Shown here: one piece after another, positions 1 through 9,334 of the stretch
How positions within the stretch are numbered: position 1 is the stretch's first letter
How the letters are laid out: each line of letters opens with the position of its first letter
DNA from: Betaproteobacteria bacterium
GTDB lineage: Bacteria; Pseudomonadota; Gammaproteobacteria; Burkholderiales; Usitatibacteraceae
Reading direction: 5' to 3'
DNA: 18,274 bases
NCBI GenBank assembly: GCA_003105245.1
Contig: PQAI01000189.1
Coordinates: 4,485-22,758 of the forward strand
Made by a program: the position numbers and the translations under genes
Notes under the pieces: generated by a model
Seen by the model: only the letters and a program-made list of their open reading frames with translations
The model's database searches: none
Told to the model about the DNA's origin: nothing

Positions 1-147
1 CCCGAGTACTTCGTGGCCGAGATCGTGCCCGGCAAGGTGCTCTACGAGATGGACGGGGTCGACGAGGCCCTGGCCCGGGAGGCCTTCGCGCTCGCCGCGG
101 CCAAGCTGCCGATCCGCACGGCCTTCGTGCACCGCCTCATCGGTTGA
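1..147 (+). CDS. rplP: 50S ribosomal protein L16, C-terminal part (5' end outside window)
   Basis: The first 48 codons in frame 1 read [20 protein letters not shown] and end in [15 protein letters not shown] before a TGA. This is the conserved C-terminus of L16, a protein of the large subunit near the A site and peptidyl-transferase centre. The start and roughly the first two thirds of the gene lie left of the window. Its position directly before rpmC and rpsQ is the standard end of an S10-type operon (rplP-rpmC-rpsQ), which supports the call. The gap to rpmC is 10 bases, so the genes are surely co-transcribed. The visible part shows no truncation or odd residue. Confidence 0.95.
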   Translation, partial: PEYFVAEIVPGKVLYEMDGVDEALAREAFALAAAKLPIRTAFVHRLIG

Positions 148-157
148 AAGGTTTGAC

Positions 158-358
158 ATGAAAGCGAGCGAACTCCGTTCCAAGAGCGTCGAGGACCTGC
201 AGAAGGAACTGCTGGAGCTGCGCAGGGCCCAGTTCGGCCTGCGCATGCAGCTGGCCACGCAGAGCCTCACCAAGAACAGCGAGATCCAGCGCGTCAAGCG
301 CGAGATCGCGCGGGTGCACACCGTGCTCACCGAGAAGGCGAAAGCGAGCAAGCAATGA
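158..358 (+). CDS. rpmC: 50S ribosomal protein L29
   Basis: This 66-residue protein is of normal length for L29, a small helical-hairpin protein at the polypeptide exit tunnel that helps form the docking site for trigger factor and SRP. It starts [18 protein letters not shown] and contains [18 protein letters not shown], the conserved L29 core. The ATG at 158 follows a purine-rich AAAGG stretch at about 147-151. The stop codon overlaps the rpsQ start (ATGA at 355-358), which implies translational coupling with S17. Order and spacing are those of the distal S10 operon. Confidence 0.97.
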   Translation: MKASELRSKSVEDLQKELLELRRAQFGLRMQLATQSLTKNSEIQRVKREIARVHTVLTEKAKASKQ

Positions 359-621
359 CCCAGACCGCCAAGAACCAGCGAAGCCTCACGGGCAAGGTCG
401 TGAGCGACAAGATGGAGAAGACCGTCACCGTCCTCGTCGAGCGCCAGGTCATGCACCCGGTCATCGGCAAGGTGGTGCGCCGGACCAAGAAGTACCACGC
501 CCACAACGAGGGCAACGAGGCCAAGGCCGGCGACACGGTGGTGATCGTGGAATGCCGCCCGATCTCCAAGACCAAGTCGTGGAAGGTGGCCAAGCTGGTC
601 GAGCGCGCCCGCCCCGAGTAG
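355..621 (+). CDS. rpsQ: 30S ribosomal protein S17
   Basis: This 88-residue S17 is a primary 16S rRNA-binding OB-fold protein of the 30S body. Visible family blocks are [20 protein letters not shown] near residue 10-30, the basic [13 protein letters not shown], and a C-terminal [20 protein letters not shown]. The start overlaps the rpmC stop by 4 bases. It is the last gene of the S10-type series here. After its stop at 621 there is a 278-base gap holding a promoter-like element and potential hairpins before rplN, so expression of the downstream spc genes may be partly independent. The call is firm. Confidence 0.97.
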   Translation: MTQTAKNQRSLTGKVVSDKMEKTVTVLVERQVMHPVIGKVVRRTKKYHAHNEGNEAKAGDTVVIVECRPISKTKSWKVAKLVERARPE

Positions 622-623
622 GC

Positions 624-653
624 TTGCGGGAAGCGGCGAAAAGCTGCTAGAAT
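624..653 (+). promoter_or_regulatory. Candidate sigma70 promoter for the spc-type operon
   Basis: TTGCGG at 624-629 and TAGAAT at 648-653 are separated by 18 bases. The -35 box matches TTGACA at 4 of 6 positions and the -10 box matches TATAAT at 5 of 6. The element lies 2 bases after the rpsQ stop, where E. coli also places its spc promoter (upstream of rplN). If used, transcription would start near 660 and leave a leader of about 240 bases before rplN. The assignment rests on sequence only. Confidence 0.6.
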
Positions 654-659
654 CAATGT

Positions 660-899
660 CTTTGCTGCTTCCGGCCGTGGCTTCGTCGGCCGGGAGTCCG
701 CTGAAAACCCCGTGACCTCGCGGTTTACGGGGGCCACCCGGGCGTCGGCCGAAGCCGATGCACCCAAGCGTCCGGGCCCAGATTCAATTCACGCCAGCCG
801 GCGGCGGCCCCGACAGGGGGCGCAACCGGCGGAAGACGGATCCAAGACTGACCGGCTCGCGCCCCCGGGCGCTCGCCGGGTTAAGTTGGAGAGAAAACA
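660..899 (+). promoter_or_regulatory. Long, potentially structured 5' leader of the spc-type operon
   Basis: No convincing gene lies between rpsQ and rplN. Several inverted repeats are visible. CCGGCCG 671-677 pairs with CGGCCGG 687-693 (7 bp, 9-base loop). CCCCGT 708-713 pairs with ACGGGG 727-732. CCCGGGCG 737-744 pairs with CGTCCGGG 769-776 (one G-U) and encloses TCGGC/GCCGA 745-758 with a CGAA loop. CCCC 808-811 pairs with GGGG 816-819. A two-part stem, CCGGC/GCCGG with inner GCGCC/GGCGC, spans 852-879 and ends just before the GGAGAG ribosome-binding site at 888-893. The last stem is placed where it could affect rplN translation. Ribosomal-protein operons are commonly autoregulated through such leaders; a role here is inference, since GC-rich DNA also forms stems by chance. 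Confidence 0.45.
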
Positions 900-1268
900 A
901 TGATTCAGATGCAGTCGATTCTCGACGTCGCCGACAACACCGGCGCGCGTTCGGTGATGTGTATCAAGGTGCTCGGGGGCTCCAAGCGCCGCTACGCCGG
1001 CATCGGCGACATCATCAAGGTGAGCATCAAGTCGGCCGCCCCGCGCGGCCGCGTGAAGAAGGGCGAGGTCTACAGCGCGGTGGTGGTGCGCACCGCGCAC
1101 GGCGTGCGCCGTCCCGACGGCTCGGTCATCAAGTTCGACTCGAACGCCGCGGTGCTCCTCAACCCGAAGCTCGAGCCCATCGGCACCCGCATCTTCGGGC
1201 CGGTGACCCGCGAGCTTCGCACGGAGCGCTTCATGAAGATCGTCTCGCTCGCGCCGGAAGTGCTGTAG
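900..1268 (+). CDS. rplN: 50S ribosomal protein L14
   Basis: This 122-residue protein has the standard L14 length. L14 sits at the subunit interface, forms bridges to 16S rRNA and is the docking partner of the silencing factor RsfS. The N-terminus [20 protein letters not shown] and the block [15 protein letters not shown] are hallmark L14 sequence, and the C-terminus [18 protein letters not shown] is intact. The ATG at 900 is preceded by GGAGAG at 888-893. It is the first gene of the spc-type operon, as in E. coli. The next gene, rplX, follows after 10 bases. It carries the unusually long leader described at 660-899. Confidence 0.98.
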   Translation: MIQMQSILDVADNTGARSVMCIKVLGGSKRRYAGIGDIIKVSIKSAAPRGRVKKGEVYSAVVVRTAHGVRRPDGSVIKFDSNAAVLLNPKLEPIGTRIFGPVTRELRTERFMKIVSLAPEVL

Positions 1269-1278
1269 GGAGCCACTG

Positions 1279-1596
1279 ATGAAGAAGATCCGCAAGGGCG
1301 ACCAGGTGGTCGTCAACACCGGCAAGGACAAGGGCAAGCGCGGCACGGTCCTGAGGGTCCTCGACACGGGCAAGGTCGTGGTCGAGGGCGTCAACCGCGT
1401 CAAGCGCCACACCCGTCCCAATCCGATCAAGGGCCAGACGGGCGGCATCGTCGAGAAGGAAATGCCGATCCAGGCCTCCAACGTGGCGCTGTTCAACCCC
1501 GCCACGGGCAAGGGCGACCGCGTCGGCTTCCGCGTCCTCGACGACGGCCGGAAGGTCCGCTACTTCAAGTCGAACGGCGAAGTCGCCGACGCCTGA
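1279..1596 (+). CDS. rplX: 50S ribosomal protein L24
   Basis: This 105-residue L24 is an assembly-initiator protein of the large subunit that binds the 5' end of 23S rRNA near the tunnel exit. It opens with [20 protein letters not shown], a KOW motif, and continues with [20 protein letters not shown]. The C-terminal part [20 protein letters not shown] is also typical. Length matches the proteobacterial family. It sits 10 bases after rplN and 19 bases before rplE. In E. coli the S8 repressor target lies around the rplX-rplE junction. I do not recognise an equivalent helix in this short 19-base gap. Confidence 0.98.
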   Translation: MKKIRKGDQVVVNTGKDKGKRGTVLRVLDTGKVVVEGVNRVKRHTRPNPIKGQTGGIVEKEMPIQASNVALFNPATGKGDRVGFRVLDDGRKVRYFKSNGEVADA

Positions 1597-1615
1597 GATC
1601 CGGGAGAACCATTCC

Positions 1616-2215
1616 ATGGCCAAGGCCAAAGAACAGAAAACGCCCAAGTCCGCGGGCCCGGCGCAGCCGGCGCGCCTCCAGACGCTCTACCGCGAGACGG
1701 TGGTGCCGGCGCTCATGAAGCAGTTCGGCTACAAGACCAAGATGCAGGTGCCGCGCATCGAGAAGATCACGCTCAACATGGGCGTGGGCGAGGCCGTGGC
1801 CGACAAGAAGATCCTCGAGAACGCCTCGGGCGACATGGTGAAGATCGCCGGCCAGAAGCCGGTCATCACCAAGAGCCGCAAGTCGATCGCGCACTTCAAG
1901 ATCCGCGAGGGCTACCCCATCGGCTGCATGGTGACGCTGCGCTCGCATCGCATGTACGAGTTCCTCGACCGCCTGGTCACGATCGCGCTGCCGCGCGTGC
2001 GCGACTTCCGCGGCGTTTCGGGCCGCGCCTTCGACGGCCGCGGCAACTACAGCATCGGCATCAAGGAGCAGATCATCTTCCCCGAGATCGAGTACGACAA
2101 GGTCGACGCGCTCCGGGGCCTGAACATCTGCATCACCACGACCGCGAAGACGGACGCGGAGGCCAAGGCCCTCCTCGCCGCCTTCCGTTTCCCGTTCAGA
2201 ACTGAGAGGGCGTAA
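1616..2215 (+). CDS. rplE: 50S ribosomal protein L5 with N-terminal extension
   Basis: L5 belongs to the central protuberance, binds 5S rRNA and contacts P-site tRNA. The core begins [20 protein letters not shown] and includes [36 protein letters not shown] and the conserved [20 protein letters not shown]. At 199 residues it is about 20 longer than the usual 179. The extra length is an N-terminal tail, [18 protein letters not shown], rich in Lys, Ala and Pro. No ATG, GTG or TTG lies at the usual start point. The ATG at 1616 has GGGAGA at 1602-1607, so the extension appears genuinely encoded. The stop overlaps the rpsN start by one base (TAATG). Confidence 0.97.
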   Translation: MAKAKEQKTPKSAGPAQPARLQTLYRETVVPALMKQFGYKTKMQVPRIEKITLNMGVGEAVADKKILENASGDMVKIAGQKPVITKSRKSIAHFKIREGYPIGCMVTLRSHRMYEFLDRLVTIALPRVRDFRGVSGRAFDGRGNYSIGIKEQIIFPEIEYDKVDALRGLNICITTTAKTDAEAKALLAAFRFPFRTERA

Positions 2216-2520
2216 TGGCCAAGCTCGCACTCATCAACCGCGAGGCGAAGCGCCGCGCCACCGTGAAGAAGTTCGCGGAAAAGCGCAAGGCGCTCTTCGC
2301 CATCATCAAGGACCCCAAGGCGACCGACGAGGCGCGCGACGCGGCCCTGGCGAAGCTGCAGGCGCTGCCCCGCGACGCCTCCCCCGTGCGCCTGCGCAAC
2401 CGCTGCGCGATCACGGGCCGCCCGCGCGGCACGTTCCGCAAGTTCGGCCTCGCGCGCAGCAAGATCCGCGAGATCGCGATGCGCGGCGAGATTCCCGGCA
2501 TGATCAAGGCGAGCTGGTAG
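2215..2520 (+). CDS. rpsN: 30S ribosomal protein S14, zinc-independent (C-) type
   Basis: S14 is a late-assembling protein of the 30S head. This copy has 101 residues, the length of the long form. It lacks the CxxC pairs of the short zinc-binding form; the only cysteine is in [20 protein letters not shown], the conserved C-terminal core. It ends in the typical [11 protein letters not shown]. The start codon shares one base with the L5 stop, so translation is likely coupled. Ten bases separate it from rpsH. A paralogous zinc-type S14 elsewhere in the genome cannot be judged from this window. Confidence 0.98.
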   Translation: MAKLALINREAKRRATVKKFAEKRKALFAIIKDPKATDEARDAALAKLQALPRDASPVRLRNRCAITGRPRGTFRKFGLARSKIREIAMRGEIPGMIKASW

Positions 2521-2530
2521 GAGGCCCACG

Positions 2531-2926
2531 ATGAGCATGAGTGATCCCATCGCGGACATGCTGACCCGGATCCGCAACGCCCAGGCGACGGACAAGGTCA
2601 CCGTAGCGATCCCGTCTTCCAAGGTGAAGCTCGCGATCGCCAAGGTCCTCAAGGACGAGGGCTACATCGAGGACTTCGCCCAGCGCACCGTCGAGGGCAA
2701 GAACGTCCTCGAGATCGGGCTGAAGTACTACGCCGGCAAGCCGGTCATCGAGAAGCTCGAGCGCGTCTCGCGCCCGGGGCTGCGCATCTACAAGGGTCGC
2801 GACGACATTCCGCGCGTCCTGAACGGCCTGGGCGTGGCCATCGTTTCCACCTCCCGCGGCGTGATGACCGACCGGCGCGCCCGCGAGTCGGGCGTGGGCG
2901 GCGAAGTCCTCTGCATCGTGGTGTAA
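2531..2926 (+). CDS. rpsH: 30S ribosomal protein S8
   Basis: This 131-residue S8 is a primary binder of the 16S central domain. In E. coli it is also the translational repressor of the spc operon. It starts [18 protein letters not shown], the usual proteobacterial N-terminus. The C-terminus holds the conserved [19 protein letters not shown] and [10 protein letters not shown] second ATG two codons in (2537) could also serve, but the first fits the family and has GAGG at 2521-2524. If the E. coli style of feedback operates here, S8 would be the candidate effector. No S8 target helix was recognised nearby. Confidence 0.98.
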   Translation: MSMSDPIADMLTRIRNAQATDKVTVAIPSSKVKLAIAKVLKDEGYIEDFAQRTVEGKNVLEIGLKYYAGKPVIEKLERVSRPGLRIYKGRDDIPRVLNGLGVAIVSTSRGVMTDRRARESGVGGEVLCIVV

Positions 2927-2937
2927 GGAGGCCAGAC

Positions 2938-3471
2938 ATGTCCCGCGTCGCCAAGTATCCCGTCGCCATCCCCGAGAAGGTCGAGGTCTCCCTCGGCCAG
3001 TCCGAAGTCACCGTGAAGGGCCCGCTGGGCACGCTCAAGCAGGCGCTTTCCGGCGACGTGGTCGTCAAGGTGGAGGGCTCCCAGGTGTCGTTCGTCGCCG
3101 CCAACGAGTCGATCCAGGCCAATGCCATGTCCGGCACCCTGCGAGCCATCGTGGCCAACATGGTCAAGGGCGTGAGCAAGGGCTTCGAGAAGAAGCTCAC
3201 GCTCGTGGGCGTGGGCTACAAGGCCCAGGCCCAGGGCAACAAGCTGAACCTCGCGCTCGGCTTCTCGCATCCGATCGTCCACCTGCTTCCCGAGGGCGTG
3301 AAGGCCGAGACCCCGACGCAGACCGAGATCCTGATCAAGGGCGTCGATCGTCAGAAGGTCGGCCAGGTCGCCGCCGAGATCCGCGCGTACAAGTCCCCGG
3401 AGCCCTACAAGGGCAAGGGCGTGCGCTACTCGGACGAGACCGTGGTGATCAAGGAAACGAAGAAGAAGTAA
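2938..3471 (+). CDS. rplF: 50S ribosomal protein L6
   Basis: This 177-residue L6 has two similar alpha/beta domains and binds 23S rRNA near the sarcin-ricin loop and factor-binding site. Family blocks seen are [53 protein letters not shown] and the C-terminal [20 protein letters not shown]. Length is normal. The start has the strongest Shine-Dalgarno in the cluster, AAGGAGG at 2925-2931, overlapping the rpsH stop. The gap to rpsH is 11 bases and to rplR 27 bases. Nothing unusual is seen. Confidence 0.98.
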   Translation: MSRVAKYPVAIPEKVEVSLGQSEVTVKGPLGTLKQALSGDVVVKVEGSQVSFVAANESIQANAMSGTLRAIVANMVKGVSKGFEKKLTLVGVGYKAQAQGNKLNLALGFSHPIVHLLPEGVKAETPTQTEILIKGVDRQKVGQVAAEIRAYKSPEPYKGKGVRYSDETVVIKETKKK

Positions 3472-3498
3472 GCCGGCGCCGCAACGGAGAATCCGATC

Positions 3499-3855
3499 AT
3501 GACCGACAAGAAACCCTCGAGACTGCGCCGCGCCGCGAAGACGCGCGCGCGCATCCGCCGGCAGGAAGCCGTGCGCCTCACGGTGCACCGGACCAACCAG
3601 CACATCTACGCGCAGGTCGTCGCGGCCGACGGCGCTCGCATCCTTGCCTCGGCCTCGACCGCCGAGAAGGAAGTGCGCGCGCAGCAGCCCAACGGCAGCA
3701 ACAAGGCGGCGGCGGCGCTCGTTGGCAAGCGCATCGCCGAGAAGGCGAAGGCCGCCGGCGTCACCGAGGTGGCGTTCGACCGGGCGGGCTTCAGCTACCA
3801 CGGCCGCGTGAAGGCGCTCGCCGACGCGGCCCGCGAAGGCGGCCTGAAGTTCTAG
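3499..3855 (+). CDS. rplR: 50S ribosomal protein L18
   Basis: This 118-residue L18 binds 5S rRNA and helps attach it to the central protuberance with L5. The N-terminus is strongly basic ([19 protein letters not shown]), as expected for RNA contact. The core has [25 protein letters not shown], and the conserved C-terminus [19 protein letters not shown] followed by REGGLKF. Length and order (rplF-rplR-rpsE) match the spc operon. A 32-base gap leads to rpsE, with no sign of a promoter or terminator in it. Confidence 0.97.
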   Translation: MTDKKPSRLRRAAKTRARIRRQEAVRLTVHRTNQHIYAQVVAADGARILASASTAEKEVRAQQPNGSNKAAAALVGKRIAEKAKAAGVTEVAFDRAGFSYHGRVKALADAAREGGLKF

Positions 3856-3887
3856 CGCCGGCCCGCTAAAGACCACAGGAAACCGAC

Positions 3888-4397
3888 ATGGCGAAAATCG
3901 AACAGCAGGACGAGCGCAGCGACGGCCTCCGGGAGAAGATGATCTCGGTGAACCGGGTGACCAAGGTCGTCAAGGGCGGCCGCATCCTCGGCTTCGCGGC
4001 GCTCACGGTGGTGGGCGACGGCGACGGCTCCATCGGAATGGGCAAGGGCAAGTCGCGCGAGGTCCCGGTCGCCGTGCAGAAGGCGATGGAGCAGGCCCGC
4101 CGCAACATGGTGAAGGTGGCCCTCAAGGGCGGCACCATCCACCACGAGGTGCTCGGCCGCCACGGCGCGACGCGCGTGTTCATGCAGCCGGCGGCCGAGG
4201 GCAACGGCATCAAGGCCGGCGGCGCCATGCGCGCGGTCTTCGAGGTGATGGGTGTCACCAACATCTCGGCCAAGTGCCACGGCTCCACCAACCCCTACAA
4301 CGTCGTGCGCGCGACCCTCGACGGGCTGCTCCAGCAGCACCGCCCCTCGGAGATCGCGGCCAAGCGCGGCAAGAAGGTCGAAGAGATCGTCGGCTGA
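3888..4397 (+). CDS. rpsE: 30S ribosomal protein S5
   Basis: This 169-residue S5 lies at the mRNA entry side of the 30S subunit and affects decoding accuracy and helicase activity. It shows the N-terminal double-stranded-RNA-binding-like domain ([40 protein letters not shown]) and the C-terminal domain with [20 protein letters not shown] and the conserved [16 protein letters not shown]. The spectinomycin-contact loop near VTKVVKGGR looks like wild type, but resistance cannot be inferred either way. AGGAAA lies just before the ATG. It is followed by rpmD after 16 bases. Confidence 0.98.
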   Translation: MAKIEQQDERSDGLREKMISVNRVTKVVKGGRILGFAALTVVGDGDGSIGMGKGKSREVPVAVQKAMEQARRNMVKVALKGGTIHHEVLGRHGATRVFMQPAAEGNGIKAGGAMRAVFEVMGVTNISAKCHGSTNPYNVVRATLDGLLQQHRPSEIAAKRGKKVEEIVG

Positions 4398-4413
4398 GTC
4401 GAAGGAAACCGAG

Positions 4414-4599
4414 ATGACTTCCCCCAAGAAAATCAAGGTCACGCAGGTCAAGGGCCTGCGCGGCGCGCTCACCCCGCACAAGGCGACCGTGCGCGGCCTC
4501 GGCCTTCGTCGCATCCGCCACACGGTGGAGCTGGACGACACGCCGGCCATCCGCGGCATGGTCAACAAGGTGAGCTATCTCGTGAAAGTCGAGGACTGA
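4414..4599 (+). CDS. rpmD: 50S ribosomal protein L30
   Basis: This 61-residue L30 is a small alpha/beta protein on the solvent side of the large subunit. The core [20 protein letters not shown] and [20 protein letters not shown] is characteristic, and it ends [14 protein letters not shown]. The start at 4414 has AAGGAA at 4402-4407. A longer open frame exists upstream in this phase (from 4252), but it overlaps rpsE and its translation is low-complexity Ser/Arg/Pro, so the family-matching ATG is chosen. One base separates its stop from the rplO start, which suggests coupling. Confidence 0.97.
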   Translation: MTSPKKIKVTQVKGLRGALTPHKATVRGLGLRRIRHTVELDDTPAIRGMVNKVSYLVKVED

Positions 4600-4600
4600 G

Positions 4601-5035
4601 ATGGAACTCAACACGCTCAAGCCCGCTGCGGGCGCCAAGAAGGCCCGCCGCCGCGTCGGACGCGGCATCGGCTCCGGCCTCGGCAAGACCGCCGGCCGCG
4701 GCCACAAGGGCCAGAAGTCCCGCGCCGGCGGCTTCCACAAGGTCGGCTTCGAGGGCGGCCAGATGCCGCTGCAGCGCCGCATGCCCAAGCGCGGCTTCGT
4801 CGCGGTCACCATCGAACCGGCCGCCGAGGTTCGCCTCGGCGACCTGCGCAAGGTCTCCGGCGACACCGTCGACCTCGCTGCGCTCAAGGCCGCGGGCCTG
4901 GTGGGCGACGCCGCGAAGCGGGCCAAGATCATCCTGGCCGGCAAGGTGGAGAAGGCCCTGAAGGTCCAGGGCGTGGGCGTCACGAAGGGCGCCAAGGCCG
5001 CCATCGAGGCCGCCGGCGGCTCCGTCGCGGCCTGA
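4601..5035 (+). CDS. rplO: 50S ribosomal protein L15
   Basis: This 144-residue L15 is a late-assembly protein that threads a basic, glycine-rich N-terminal tail into 23S rRNA. The N-terminus [20 protein letters not shown], followed by [20 protein letters not shown] and [18 protein letters not shown], is diagnostic. The C-terminal domain includes [20 protein letters not shown]. Length is normal. It follows rpmD by one base and precedes secY by 20 bases, the usual rpmD-rplO-secY order. Confidence 0.98.
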   Translation: MELNTLKPAAGAKKARRRVGRGIGSGLGKTAGRGHKGQKSRAGGFHKVGFEGGQMPLQRRMPKRGFVAVTIEPAAEVRLGDLRKVSGDTVDLAALKAAGLVGDAAKRAKIILAGKVEKALKVQGVGVTKGAKAAIEAAGGSVAA

Positions 5036-5055
5036 ACAACGCATAGGCAACCGAC

Positions 5056-6381
<1,326 letters not shown>

Positions 6382-6389
6382 GCGGGGAC

Positions 6390-6608
6390 ATGGCGAAGGA
6401 AGAGACGATCCAGATGCAGGGGGAGGTGGTCGAAACCCTCCCCAACGCGATGTTCAGGGTGAAGCTCGAGAACGGCCACGTGGTTCTCGGCCACATCTCC
6501 GGGAAGATGCGGATGCACTACATCCGGATCCTGCCGGGTGACAAGGTGACGGTGGAACTCACCCCGTACGACTTGACGAAGGCCCGGATCACGTTCCGGG
6601 CGAAGTAA
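6390..6608 (+). CDS. infA: Translation initiation factor IF-1
   Basis: This 72-residue IF-1 is an S1-type OB-fold protein that occupies the A site during initiation and cooperates with IF-2 and IF-3. It starts [20 protein letters not shown] and holds [20 protein letters not shown] and [20 protein letters not shown], all hallmark sequence. It follows the secY stop by 8 bases, with GGGG at 6384-6387 as a close-spaced ribosome-binding site. Finding infA between secY and rpmJ is typical of betaproteobacteria and many Gram-positives but not E. coli. A frame that runs through secY into this gene is a shadow; the ATG at 6390 fits the family. Confidence 0.97.
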   Translation: MAKEETIQMQGEVVETLPNAMFRVKLENGHVVLGHISGKMRMHYIRILPGDKVTVELTPYDLTKARITFRAK

Positions 6609-6619
6609 GGAGAAGAGCG

Positions 6620-6733
6620 ATGCGAGTTCAGGCTTCGGTTAAGAAAATCTGCCGCAAGTGCAAGATCGTGCGGCGCAAGGGCGTCGTGCGCGTCATCTGC
6701 TCGGACCCTCGCCACAAGCAGCGCCAGGGCTGA
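6620..6733 (+). CDS. rpmJ: 50S ribosomal protein L36, zinc-binding form
   Basis: This 37-residue protein ([20 protein letters not shown], then a conserved tail ending RHKQRQG) is L36, the smallest large-subunit protein, which stabilises 23S rRNA near the L7/L12 base. The four zinc ligands C11, C14, C27 and H32 are all present, so it is the zinc-containing form. AAGGAG at 6607-6612 precedes the ATG, with an 11-base gap after infA. It was found by reading directly because it is too short for routine ORF cut-offs. Position between infA and rpsM agrees with the family's usual location. Confidence 0.96.
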   Translation: MRVQASVKKICRKCKIVRRKGVVRVICSDPRHKQRQG

Positions 6734-6771
6734 CCGGGCGCCACGCACAGGACAAGAGCTAAGGACAGGTT

Positions 6772-7143
6772 ATGGCCCGTATTGCCGGCATCAACATCCC
6801 GAACCACCAGCACGCCGCGATCGCGCTCACCGCGATCTTCGGCATCGGCCGCGCGCGCGCGCGGGTGATCTGCGACGCGGCGGGCGTGAAGCACTCCGCC
6901 AAGATCAAGGACCTCACCGACGGCGAGATGGACAAGCTGCGCGAGCAGGTGTCGCGCTTCTCCGTCGAGGGCGACTTGCGCCGCGAGACCTCCATGAACA
7001 TCAAGCGGCTGATGGACCTCGGCTGCTACCGCGGCATGCGCCACAAGAAGGGGCTGCCCGTGCGCGGCCAGCGCACCCGCACCAACGCGCGCACCCGCAA
7101 GGGCCCGCGCAAGGCCGTGCGCCTGACCAAGGCCGCCGCCTGA
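6772..7143 (+). CDS. rpsM: 30S ribosomal protein S13
   Basis: This 123-residue S13 lies at the top of the 30S head and forms intersubunit bridges to L5. Its basic tail reaches P-site tRNA. Typical sequence includes [33 protein letters not shown] (helix-two-turns-helix region), and the C-terminal [20 protein letters not shown]. It opens the alpha-type gene series. The upstream gap is only 38 bases, which leaves no room for an E. coli-like S4-binding pseudoknot leader of the alpha operon. A run of alternating GC at about 6850-6862 is within codons for the conserved RARAR and looks unremarkable. Confidence 0.98.
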   Translation: MARIAGINIPNHQHAAIALTAIFGIGRARARVICDAAGVKHSAKIKDLTDGEMDKLREQVSRFSVEGDLRRETSMNIKRLMDLGCYRGMRHKKGLPVRGQRTRTNARTRKGPRKAVRLTKAAA

Positions 7144-7171
7144 CCCATCCACGAATCGAGGAAGAACCAGC

Positions 7172-7564
7172 ATGGCCAAACCCGCCGCCACGCGAGTCCG
7201 CAAGAAGGCGAAGAAGAATGTGTCCGAGGGCATCGCGCACGTTCACGCCTCCTTCAACAACACGATCATCACGATCACCGACCGCCAGGGCAACGCGCTT
7301 TCGTGGGCCACCTCCGGCGGCGCGGGCTTCAAGGGCTCGCGCAAGTCGACGCCCTTCGCGGCCCAGGTCGCGGCGGAGGCCGCCGGCCGCGCCGCGATGG
7401 AATGCGGCGTGAAGAACCTCGAGGTCCGCATCAAGGGACCCGGCCCCGGGCGCGAGTCCGCGGTGCGGGCCCTGAACGCCCTCGGCCTCAAGATCCTCTC
7501 GATCGCCGACGTGACGCCGGTGCCGCACAACGGCTGCCGCCCGCCGAAGCGCCGCCGGATGTAA
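7172..7564 (+). CDS. rpsK: 30S ribosomal protein S11
   Basis: This 130-residue S11 is a platform protein of the 30S subunit near the E site and the mRNA exit. Visible family blocks are the basic N-terminus, [20 protein letters not shown], the glycine-rich [37 protein letters not shown] and the C-terminal [18 protein letters not shown]. Length matches the family. GAGGAA at about 7158-7163 precedes the ATG. It lies 28 bases after rpsM and 38 bases before rpsD. Confidence 0.98.
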   Translation: MAKPAATRVRKKAKKNVSEGIAHVHASFNNTIITITDRQGNALSWATSGGAGFKGSRKSTPFAAQVAAEAAGRAAMECGVKNLEVRIKGPGPGRESAVRALNALGLKILSIADVTPVPHNGCRPPKRRRM

Positions 7565-7602
7565 CGGGCGCGACGAGACCGACGAGAACACAGGAAGACA
7601 CC

Positions 7603-8223
7603 ATGGCACGCTATACCGGCCCCAAGTGCAAGCTCGCCCGCCGCGAGGGCACCGACCTGTTCCTGAAGAGCGCCCGCCGCGGCCTCGACACGAAGTGCAA
7701 GCTGGACGTGCGTCCCGGCCAGCACGGCGCGAAGATGACGCGCGTGTCGGAGTACGGCCACCAGCTGCGCGAGAAGCAGAAGATCCGCAGGATCTACGGC
7801 GTCCTCGAGCGCCAGTTCCGCAACTACTTCGAGAAGGCGGCCCAGAAGAAGGGCGCCACGGGCGAGACGCTGCTGCAGCTCCTCGAGAGCCGCCTGGACA
7901 ACGTCGTCTACCGCATGGGGTTCGCCTCCACGCGCGCGGAGGCCCGCCAGCTCGTCTCGCACAAGGCGATCGAGGTGAACGGCAAGCCCGTCAACATCCC
8001 GTCGTACCTGCTGCGCGCCGCCGACACCGTCACGGTGCGCGAGAAGTCCCGCGCGCAGCTGCGCATCAAGAGCTCGCTCGAGCTCGCGGAGGCCAACGGC
8101 TTCCCGAGCTGGGTCGAGGTCGACTCCAAGAACTTCAAGGGCGTGTTCAAGAGCGTGCCCGACCGCGCGGAGATCGCCTCCGACGTGAACGAACAGCTGG
8201 TGGTCGAGCTTTACTCCAAGTAA
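7603..8223 (+). CDS. rpsD: 30S ribosomal protein S4
   Basis: This 206-residue S4 nucleates assembly of the 30S body and influences decoding fidelity. In E. coli it also represses the alpha operon. The ATG at 7603 ([20 protein letters not shown]) fits the family exactly and has AGGAAG upstream; an upstream in-frame extension reaching into rpsK is a shadow. The N-terminal domain has [17 protein letters not shown]. The S4 RNA-binding domain covers [40 protein letters not shown]. It is of the zinc-free type, with only two cysteines in the N-terminal segment. The end [10 protein letters not shown] is normal. Confidence 0.98.
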   Translation: MARYTGPKCKLARREGTDLFLKSARRGLDTKCKLDVRPGQHGAKMTRVSEYGHQLREKQKIRRIYGVLERQFRNYFEKAAQKKGATGETLLQLLESRLDNVVYRMGFASTRAEARQLVSHKAIEVNGKPVNIPSYLLRAADTVTVREKSRAQLRIKSSLELAEANGFPSWVEVDSKNFKGVFKSVPDRAEIASDVNEQLVVELYSK

Positions 8224-8289
8224 GCGCTGCCCGAAGCGGCACCGGCAGCAGGCTCGCTCTCTCAACCGACACTGGCAGAGGCCCCACGC

Positions 8290-9267
8290 ATGCAAAGCAA
8301 CGCCACGAACTTCCTGAAGCCCCGCATCATCGACGTGCAGAACCTGTCCCCCACGCACGCCAAGGTGGTGATGGAGCCCTTCGAGCGCGGCTACGGGCAC
8401 ACGCTCGGAAACGCGCTTCGCCGCATCCTGTTGTCCTCCATGCCCGGCTACGCCGCCACCGAGGTGAAGATCGCCGGAGTCCTGCACGAGTACTCGACCA
8501 TCGAGGGCGTGCAGGAGGACGTGGTGGACGTGCTCCTCAACCTCAAGGGCATCGTGATGAAGCTGCACGGCCGCGCCGAGGTGAGCCTCAAGCTCAAGAA
8601 GGACAAGGCCGGCCCCGTCACGGCCGCCGACATCGAGCAGACCCACGACGTCGAGATCATCAATCCCGACCACGTGATCGCCCACATCACGCAGGGCGGC
8701 AAGCTCGACATGACGGTGAAGGTCGAGAAGGGCCGCGGCTACGTCCCCGCCACGGCGCGCCGCTCCGAGGACTCGCGCGCCATCGGCGCGATCCTCCTGG
8801 ACGCCTCCTTCAGCCCGATCCGCCGGGTGAGCTACCAGGTCGAGAGCGCCCGCGTCGAGCAGCGCACCGACCTCGACCGCCTGGTGATCGACATCGAGAC
8901 CAACGGCGTCATCGAGCCCGAGGAGGCCGTGCGCTACTCCGCGAGCGTCCTGGTGGACCAGCTCTCGGTGTTCGCGTCCCTGCAGTCCACGAGCGAGGAG
9001 CGCGTCGAGAGCGCCCAGCCGCAGGTCGACCCGATCCTGCTGCAGCCGGTCGACGACCTCGAGCTCACGGTGCGCTCGGCCAACTGCCTCAAGGCCGAGA
9101 ACATCTACTACATCGGCGACCTCATCCAGCGCACCGAGAACGAGCTGCTCAAGACCCCGAACCTCGGCCGCAAGTCGCTCAACGAGATCAAGGAAGTGCT
9201 CGCCTCGAAGGGCCTCACCCTCGGGATGAAGCTCGAGAACTGGCCCGTCGCCGGGCTCACGAAGTAG
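8290..9267 (+). CDS. rpoA: DNA-directed RNA polymerase alpha subunit
   Basis: Alpha dimerises to start assembly of RNA polymerase, and its C-terminal domain binds UP elements and activators. The 325-residue product is close to the E. coli length (329). The N-terminal dimerisation domain has [20 protein letters not shown] and the hallmark VEGVQEDV-like segment ([17 protein letters not shown]). The alpha-CTD follows a linker at about residue 235-255 and includes [20 protein letters not shown], with R262 equivalent to E. coli R265, then [16 protein letters not shown]. The ATG at 8290 lies after a 66-base gap with a weak purine stretch (AGAGG). Placement between rpsD and rplQ is standard. Confidence 0.98.
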   Translation: MQSNATNFLKPRIIDVQNLSPTHAKVVMEPFERGYGHTLGNALRRILLSSMPGYAATEVKIAGVLHEYSTIEGVQEDVVDVLLNLKGIVMKLHGRAEVSLKLKKDKAGPVTAADIEQTHDVEIINPDHVIAHITQGGKLDMTVKVEKGRGYVPATARRSEDSRAIGAILLDASFSPIRRVSYQVESARVEQRTDLDRLVIDIETNGVIEPEEAVRYSASVLVDQLSVFASLQSTSEERVESAQPQVDPILLQPVDDLELTVRSANCLKAENIYYIGDLIQRTENELLKTPNLGRKSLNEIKEVLASKGLTLGMKLENWPVAGLTK

Positions 9268-9334
9268 GACGGCGTTCCCAACCCCATAACGACAACAAGG
9301 CCGGAAAGGCCAAGAGACCGAAAGGAAACGAACC

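Noticed and set aside
712..903. Possible 63-residue leader ORF starting at a GTG and ending in TGA that overlaps the rplN ATG
   Set aside because: The ATGA overlap is automatic because rplN begins ATGATT; the product is a low-complexity Arg/Pro/Ala mix, the GTG has no Shine-Dalgarno, and the stretch is better explained as an untranslated leader.
6848..6863. Alternating GCGC run in rpsM as a possible Z-DNA or unstable repeat
   Set aside because: It encodes conserved arginine/alanine residues of S13 and is what strong GC codon bias gives; no expansion is evident.
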